Shown here in pieces: positions 4,295 through 8,662 of a DNA stretch of 8,662 bases. The notes under the pieces are model-generated. The model was not told the origin of the DNA and did not search any database. It saw only the letters and a program-made list of their open reading frames with translations. The DNA comes from an uncultured Collinsella sp. (GTDB taxonomy: Bacteria; Actinomycetota; Coriobacteriia; Coriobacteriales; Coriobacteriaceae): contig CABUSE010000052.1 of NCBI GenBank assembly GCA_902494135.1, positions 1-8,662 of the forward strand. Reading direction: 5' to 3'. The position numbers and the translations under genes are program-made. Each line of letters starts with the position of its first letter. Position 1 is the first letter of the stretch.

Positions 4295-6178
4295 ATGGGT
4301 ACCCGCGAGCGACATATCGGCAACGCGGCCGCCCGATCCGCACCCGTGGCGGATCCCAGGGGCGGCAGGCTCTTCGCCATGCCGCGATTCCTTGTTGGCA
4401 TAACACATCAGGTGTACCGCCACCGCGTCTTTGCTATCGCCGGTGTCATCACCGCGATGTTCCTCATGCTTTTGGCAGTCTTGCCGGCGCTGTTCGCCTT
4501 CGACCCCAAACTTTCTAACGCCGTGCCCGCCTATAGCGAGGTGTCCGAAGAGGTCGTGGATGCGCTCGTCCATTCGAGCTCTCTGCCGTTGCTTGTTGCC
4601 GCAATTGCATTTTCGATCTGGGGCGTATCGGTCTATCTGCGCTGTTTGGACTATGTGTTGCGCCGCCGTCTTGTTGCCATCGCCACCATCTGCGCCCTGT
4701 GGATGATCGAAGTCATTCTCAAGTACAAGTCGTTCACGCCGTTCTATGCCACCGTGCTGTGGTACCTGTACTACGTGCCCATGACGCTCATTCCGCTGCT
4801 CTACCAGTTGTGTGGTCTGCGCCTTGCGGGCCTGGAGCAACACCGCCTGGGTCGCCGCTACTGCGCTGCGCTGTGGATTATGGCTATCCTGCTTATCGGA
4901 TTTGTGCTCACCAACGATTTTCACCAGCAGGTCTTCCACTTTGACCGTACAAGCGACACCTGGAGCAACGATTACACGTACGGCTGGGGTTATTTCGCCG
5001 TCCTCGTGTGGACGGCCTTTAACTTTGTGGCCTTTTTTATCCTGGTGGGCCGGTCCTCGTCCTTTCGCATCCAACGTTTCTCAGGCACGGCGGCGCTCGT
5101 GCTGCTGGGCGGCGCGTTCTTTGCCATCTCATATGCGTTGCGCGTGCCTTGGGCATGGAGGCTCAACTTCTCGCTCGTCTATTGCGTCTTGTGCGTGGTG
5201 GCGATGGAAATCTGTCTCGATTGCGGTGTCGTTCCGTCATATCACGACATCGCCGGCATTTTCGACACCTTGCCGCTTGACCTCAAAGTTCTAACGCGCG
5301 ACCTGCAGGAAGTCTATGCCACGCCAGTGTCAAAGCCAATGCCGGTGGGCGTGCGCGAGGAGTTGCGGACCCAGGCGCACAGCCGCGCCCATGCCTTTGC
5401 CGTGGCGTCCGATCCCGATGTGATGTACCGTGCCTTTCCACTGCTGGGCGGATCGGCCCTGCTTGCCCAAGACGTGTCGGAGCTCAACGAGCTTAACCGT
5501 GAACTGGCACATCGTCGCATGGAGCTGCAGCGTCAAAACGAGCTGCTCGCCGCCGACTACGACCTTAAGACGCATTTGGCAGATCAAGAGGCCGAGACCT
5601 TATTGGTCCAAGACGTGGACCAAGCGCTTGCCCGCGCGCTCGAAGGGGTGTACGACCTGCTGAGCTCGCTGCCGCCGTTGACCGACGAAGCGTCTTCGCA
5701 CGAGCGCTACCGCATGCTGCAGCGCGCCAAGATGCTCGTCGCCTATTGCAAGCGCAAGGGGTCGCTCACGTTGGCACAGCACGGGGAGAGCGGTTTTGAT
5801 CGCGACCGCATTCAGCTCATCGCCAACGAGCTCGCAAGCGACCTGCGCACCATCGATATCGATTGCGCCTCGATTATCGCCATACGGCGCCCGTTGCACG
5901 CCAGTACGGTAAGCGCCCTGTACGACTGCGTGTATGACTTTGCGTTTTTTGCCTACACCACCGACCATCCGGCTCTTATGTATCACTTGGGCGACCATGA
6001 CCGATGCAGTGTCGAGCTGCGCGCCACGCTTTTTTCCAACGATGATGAAGATCTTTCGCAGACGCCCGCTGCGCAAGAGCTCGAAAGCGCTCTGCAAGGG
6101 CGCAACGTGGCATACCGCCTTGAGGGCGAGCCCGGCCAGCTGCGCATGATCGTCTTGATGCCGAGGACGGGTGAGTGA
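4295..6178 (+). CDS. 7TM membrane sensor with degenerate histidine-kinase core (pseudokinase)
   Basis: A 627-residue membrane protein from ATG 4295. About eight hydrophobic segments occupy residues 45-308 (near 45-69, 97-116, 125-143, 150-175, 189-206, 232-252, 264-284 and 288-308). The TNDFHQQVF motif (206-214) points to the 7TM N-terminal domain found in some histidine kinases. A coiled-coil stretch (about 395-430) leads to VQDVDQALARALEGV (438-452). This lines up with VHDVIGQRL of the next gene's kinase, but Gln439 replaces the phospho-accepting His. The later region keeps the size and order of an ATPase domain (SALYDCVYDFAFF, TLFSND, then RLEGEPGQLRMIVLMP), yet lacks the N-box Asn and the Gly-rich ATP lid. 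It should neither bind ATP normally nor autophosphorylate. An alternative start, ATG 4379 after GGCAGG, would remove 28 residues. The stop overlaps the next start, so the two are coupled. A regulatory partner for the active kinase is inferred. Confidence 0.8.
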   Translation: MGTRERHIGNAAARSAPVADPRGGRLFAMPRFLVGITHQVYRHRVFAIAGVITAMFLMLLAVLPALFAFDPKLSNAVPAYSEVSEEVVDALVHSSSLPLLVAAIAFSIWGVSVYLRCLDYVLRRRLVAIATICALWMIEVILKYKSFTPFYATVLWYLYYVPMTLIPLLYQLCGLRLAGLEQHRLGRRYCAALWIMAILLIGFVLTNDFHQQVFHFDRTSDTWSNDYTYGWGYFAVLVWTAFNFVAFFILVGRSSSFRIQRFSGTAALVLLGGAFFAISYALRVPWAWRLNFSLVYCVLCVVAMEICLDCGVVPSYHDIAGIFDTLPLDLKVLTRDLQEVYATPVSKPMPVGVREELRTQAHSRAHAFAVASDPDVMYRAFPLLGGSALLAQDVSELNELNRELAHRRMELQRQNELLAADYDLKTHLADQEAETLLVQDVDQALARALEGVYDLLSSLPPLTDEASSHERYRMLQRAKMLVAYCKRKGSLTLAQHGESGFDRDRIQLIANELASDLRTIDIDCASIIAIRRPLHASTVSALYDCVYDFAFFAYTTDHPALMYHLGDHDRCSVELRATLFSNDDEDLSQTPAAQELESALQGRNVAYRLEGEPGQLRMIVLMPRTGE

Positions 6179-7674
6179 CGATGCAGATTTCGCTCATTCT
6201 TCCCCAAATCGTTGCGCTCGATGTTGTCTTTGCCCTGGCTGCGTGTCTGCAGACGATCCACGTCCCGCTCATCGCATCGCGCCGCTCGTCCTATAACCGT
6301 AAGGTGATTTGCGCCTACGAGGCGAGTCTTGTGCTTCACCTGATGATTTCGGCGCTCATCTTGTTCGCGTCGTCTGGCTCATATCTGGTGGCGCCGCTTG
6401 ACGTTTGCGCCAGGGCAATGGGCGGAGCGTTGTGGCTCAATGCCGTGATCTTTGCCTACGGCATGGTGCTTATGGTGCACTATCGTCGCCCCGTCATGCT
6501 GACCGAACTGTTGCTCGTTGCCGCCGTGACACCGCCGGTGGTGCTTGCCATGGGCTCGGCGTGGACCACGGTCCTTATCGCAGAGGGAGCGTTTTTCCTG
6601 TTCCGCTCCGTTGCGGCGCTCTTGATGGATGTCCGCAACCGCCAGGAGGATATCACCGCGTTCTCGACGATCGAAACCATCAACGTGATTCCCGTGGGCA
6701 TCCTGTATCTGGACCCGAGGGGCCGTCCGCTGCTCATGAACCGCTGCATGCGAAAAAACCTGGTGGAGCTTCATATGCCCACCGACCTAGGCGATATGAG
6801 CGGTACATGGAACGACCTGCGCAAACTTAGCATGCAAATGCCCGAAAGCAGTAGGAACCGCGCACGGATTAATCTGGACCGCTTTGGTGAGGCGCGGGCG
6901 GTGGTCGAGGTTTCTCCCGCCGAGATTCGCTTGTTTGTGCACGATGACGTTATGGTTTCGGGCCGCCTCTTCGAGCGCATTATCGGCCTGGATGTAACAG
7001 AGTATGCGCATGCTCATGATCGCCTGGCGCAAGCCAACCACCTGCTTGAGCTTGCGGGCCAAGAGCTCCAAGCCCAGATCGAAGAAGTCAAAAAAGTTGC
7101 TGACAATGCGGCCTATCTGCGTATGCGCGCTCGCGTGCACGACGTGATCGGGCAGCGCCTGTCCATCCTCCATCGTTATCTGGAGGAGGGGCGCCTGGAT
7201 GACGAGTCACTCGAGCAGATCGACCTGCTGCTGCGCTCAATCGCTGCCGATCTGCGCAGCGGGGGCGACACCGAACCGGCAGAGCAACTGGGAGATATCG
7301 TCCATGCCTTTGGCCTGGTGAGTGTGCAGATCGATGTTGAGGGTGCGCTGCCTGAGGACGCGCGTGTCGCCGCCGCATTTTTGCAGATTATCCGCGAGGC
7401 CTCGACCAATGCCACCAAGCATGCACAGGCGCATCGGGTCCACGTGCGTCTGTGGCGGGAGACGTCGGAAGACGGTGCTGTTGCGCGGATGACCGTTTCT
7501 AACGACGGCGCGCCTGCACCCGTATCGTATCGCGAGGGAACGGGTATCCCAGGTATGAGGCATGTCGCACAGAATCTGGGCGGCAGCCTGGAAGTCCACA
7601 CCGCCCCGCCCTTCACGCTTACGGTGTCCATCCCGCTCGCCTCCAACGCCACGGTCCAAAGGAGAAGTTCATGA
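6175..7674 (+). CDS. Membrane sensor histidine kinase, NarX/DesK-type (HisKA_3-like), active motifs intact
   Basis: A 499-residue kinase. Five or six hydrophobic helices cover residues 8-150 (for example about 46-66, 84-102, 108-127 and 131-150). A PAS-like segment follows (about 161-275, containing IPVGILYLDPRGRPLLMN), then a coiled coil (280-318). The dimerisation/phospho-acceptor helix is RARVHDVIGQRLSILHRYL (318-336), with H322 followed by D323. The ATPase domain has the N-box REASTNATKHA (407-417; E408, N412), the G1 box SNDG (442-445; D444) and the G2 box GTGIPGM (455-461), then LGGSLEV. This is the set expected of kinases that phosphorylate NarL-family regulators. The start is taken as GTG 6175, whose GTGA overlaps the preceding stop and which has GAGGA at 6163-6167; ATG 6181 is possible and would drop two residues. 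It overlaps the regulator gene by four bases (ATGA). The signal it senses is unknown. Confidence 0.88.
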   Translation: MTMQISLILPQIVALDVVFALAACLQTIHVPLIASRRSSYNRKVICAYEASLVLHLMISALILFASSGSYLVAPLDVCARAMGGALWLNAVIFAYGMVLMVHYRRPVMLTELLLVAAVTPPVVLAMGSAWTTVLIAEGAFFLFRSVAALLMDVRNRQEDITAFSTIETINVIPVGILYLDPRGRPLLMNRCMRKNLVELHMPTDLGDMSGTWNDLRKLSMQMPESSRNRARINLDRFGEARAVVEVSPAEIRLFVHDDVMVSGRLFERIIGLDVTEYAHAHDRLAQANHLLELAGQELQAQIEEVKKVADNAAYLRMRARVHDVIGQRLSILHRYLEEGRLDDESLEQIDLLLRSIAADLRSGGDTEPAEQLGDIVHAFGLVSVQIDVEGALPEDARVAAAFLQIIREASTNATKHAQAHRVHVRLWRETSEDGAVARMTVSNDGAPAPVSYREGTGIPGMRHVAQNLGGSLEVHTAPPFTLTVSIPLASNATVQRRSS

Positions 7675-8291
7675 TCCGCGTCCTTATAGTCGAAGACCAG
7701 GCCATCCTGCGCGAGAGCCTGGCGCGCTCCGTTGGCGACCAGCCCGATATGACCGTTGTTTCCGCCATTGCCGATGCTTCCGAGGCCTTGGGTGTCGCGC
7801 TCAAGGAGCGCCCGGACATGATACTGATGGACGTATGTACCGAGCATGATTCCAACGGCATCGTGGCGGCGGCGCGCATCAAAGAACAACTGCCCGAGTG
7901 CCGCGTCATTATCATGACGGGTATGCCCGAAATCACCTTTGTGGACCAGGCGCGCGAGGCGGGCGTCGACAGCTTTGTGTACAAGAACGTCGGTATCGAC
8001 GAGCTATTCGCCGTGATGCGCTCCACGCTGGCGGGTTACTGCACGTTTCCCAAGCCGCCCGAGAGCATCTTCTCGGGCACGGCGGCCCTCGACGATGTCG
8101 AGCTGTCGATCTTGCGCCTTGCCTGCGAGGGTAAGAGCCGCCGCGAGATCGCGGCCGAGCTGTTTATGAGCGAGGGCACCATCAAACGCCGCATCTCGGA
8201 GATTCTCAATAAGACCGGCTACGACAACATCATGCGCTTGGCCGTGCGCGCAGTAACGGAGGGCAGCATCGTTCCCAACATGGAGCGCTAG
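7671..8291 (+). CDS. NarL/LuxR-type response regulator
   Basis: A 206-residue DNA-binding regulator. The receiver domain (1-118) has the acidic pair E8/D9, phospho-acceptor D54 in LMDV, T83 in IIMTG and K105 in VYKN, so it should accept phosphate from the adjacent kinase. A linker leads to a LuxR-type helix-turn-helix (about 140-198) with VELSILRLACEGKSRREIA and SEGTIKRRISEILNKTG. The loop after D54 reads CTEHDSNG where most family members have a MPxxDG sequence. The recognition helix has TIKRRIS instead of the usual TVKxH-S, so its DNA target may differ from common NarL/LiaR sites. The start ATG 7671 has AAAGGAG (7658-7664) six bases upstream and overlaps the kinase stop. It is the last gene of the three-gene operon; its targets are not evident, and the operon itself is one possibility. 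Confidence 0.92.
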   Translation: MIRVLIVEDQAILRESLARSVGDQPDMTVVSAIADASEALGVALKERPDMILMDVCTEHDSNGIVAAARIKEQLPECRVIIMTGMPEITFVDQAREAGVDSFVYKNVGIDELFAVMRSTLAGYCTFPKPPESIFSGTAALDDVELSILRLACEGKSRREIAAELFMSEGTIKRRISEILNKTGYDNIMRLAVRAVTEGSIVPNMER

Positions 8292-8316
8292 CGCTCGTTA
8301 CGCATCGGCATAAGGC

Positions 8317-8351
8317 GGCGGGGCCGCAGAATCAACTCCTGCGGCCCCGCC
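8317..8351. terminator. GC-rich hairpin between convergent genes
   Basis: GGCGGGGCCGCAG (8317-8329) and CTGCGGCCCCGCC (8339-8351) form a perfect 13-bp stem with a 9-base loop. It sits 25 bases after the response regulator stop and 50 bases beyond the stop of the minus-strand gene. No strong T-run follows on either strand, so it may end transcription from both sides with help from Rho, or serve as a transcript-stabilising 3' structure. Confidence 0.6.
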
Positions 8352-8401
8352 TGGCAAGTGCGCGGATGTGTCCGCCAATCCGCGGCTGATGTTACGTGCC
8401 G

Positions 8402-8662
8402 CTACGCGATGGTCGCGGTGTAGGAGGCGACGTCCTCATAGGAATCGGTCAGGTAGGCGTCGATGCCGATGGTCGTATTGACGAGGTCGTCAAGGCTGTC
8501 AAGCTCGCCGCTCGAGAACGTGAATTCCTCGGTGGCGTTGGTGCCGGGCATCAGGTGAGCCGAGAACCAGGGTTCCTTCATGGTGCCGTTGACGTTGGTC
8601 TTGCCGGAAGGAGCGTAGAAGGTCAGGTCCTTGTCGCTCTTGTTGGTGATGTTGACGACAAA
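8402..8662 (-). CDS. C-terminal fragment of a probable exported Ig-like protein, cut by window edge
   Basis: The minus strand is open from the right edge to a TAG at 8404-8402, encoding the last 86 residues of a larger protein; the start is outside the window. The piece reads FVVNITNKSDKDLTFYAP (1-18), NVNGTMKEPWFSAHLMPGTNA (about 23-43), then an acidic beta-strand-like end finishing YTATIA. The NxSDKDLTF...VNG...PG pattern with a late IDAYLTDSY strand is common in small Ig-like beta-sandwich domains at the C-termini of lipoproteins or membrane-anchored zinc-ribbon proteins of Firmicutes and Coriobacteriia. Exact family, anchor and function cannot be given without the N-terminus. It is convergent with the response regulator. 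Coding status is confident because the frame is open, ends just before the shared hairpin and has a sensible composition. Confidence 0.75.
   Translation of the reverse strand, partial: FVVNITNKSDKDLTFYAPSGKTNVNGTMKEPWFSAHLMPGTNATEEFTFSSGELDSLDDLVNTTIGIDAYLTDSYEDVASYTATIA

Noticed and set aside
3463..4401. 312-codon minus-strand open frame across the DUF4867-like gene
   Set aside because: Its composition is that of a shadow frame, it runs through the REP-like hairpin and the operon start, and the plus-strand gene has a promoter and ribosome binding site.
4112..5074. 320-codon minus-strand open frame across the start of the 7TM sensor
   Set aside because: It is highly charged with no domain, and the opposite strand encodes convincing membrane helices.

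Overview
The window reads as chromosomal DNA of a high-GC Gram-positive gut actinobacterium of the class Coriobacteriia, most likely Collinsella. This is inferred from the GC-rich third codon positions, the tight AGGAG/GAGG ribosome binding sites, the luxS type and the general style of the proteins. I see no rRNA, tRNA, CRISPR array, transposase or phage gene. There are no frameshifted genes, but the window cuts off the gene at each end.

Layout. (1) Positions 1-590, minus strand: the N-terminal third or so of a membrane acyltransferase-3 (OafA/YrhL type) protein, running off the left edge. (2) 591-777: divergent intergenic region. (3) 778-2745, plus strand: a ribokinase and a nucleoside hydrolase 30 bases apart. 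Together they would split nucleosides into base and ribose and then phosphorylate the ribose. (4) 2757-2821: a long inverted repeat with a promoter-like -10 in its loop, between the nucleoside hydrolase and luxS. (5) 2848-3336: luxS (S-ribosylhomocysteine lyase), closed by a strong intrinsic terminator. (6) 3418-4125: a well-formed promoter with a perfect 8+8 palindrome just downstream of its -10, driving a 214-residue protein that I place tentatively in DUF4867, cupin-like. (7) 4131-4181: an almost perfect 21-base inverted repeat without a T-run, which looks like a dispersed REP-type palindrome. (8) 4295-8291: three genes joined by 4-base overlaps. They encode a 7TM sensor with a degenerate histidine-kinase core, a second membrane kinase that keeps all catalytic motifs, and a NarL/LuxR-type response regulator. 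(9) 8317-8351: a GC-rich hairpin between convergent genes. (10) 8402-8662, minus strand: the C-terminal 86 residues of a probable exported protein, running off the right edge.

The most interesting system is the three-gene signalling operon. The first protein follows the layout of the second protein's dimerisation/ATPase region, but Gln stands where the phospho-accepting His should be, and the ATP-binding N and G residues are lost. It therefore looks like a membrane pseudokinase made together with an active partner kinase and its regulator. The other points worth checking are the operator palindrome before the DUF4867-like gene, the REP-like hairpin, and the long luxS-upstream inverted repeat.
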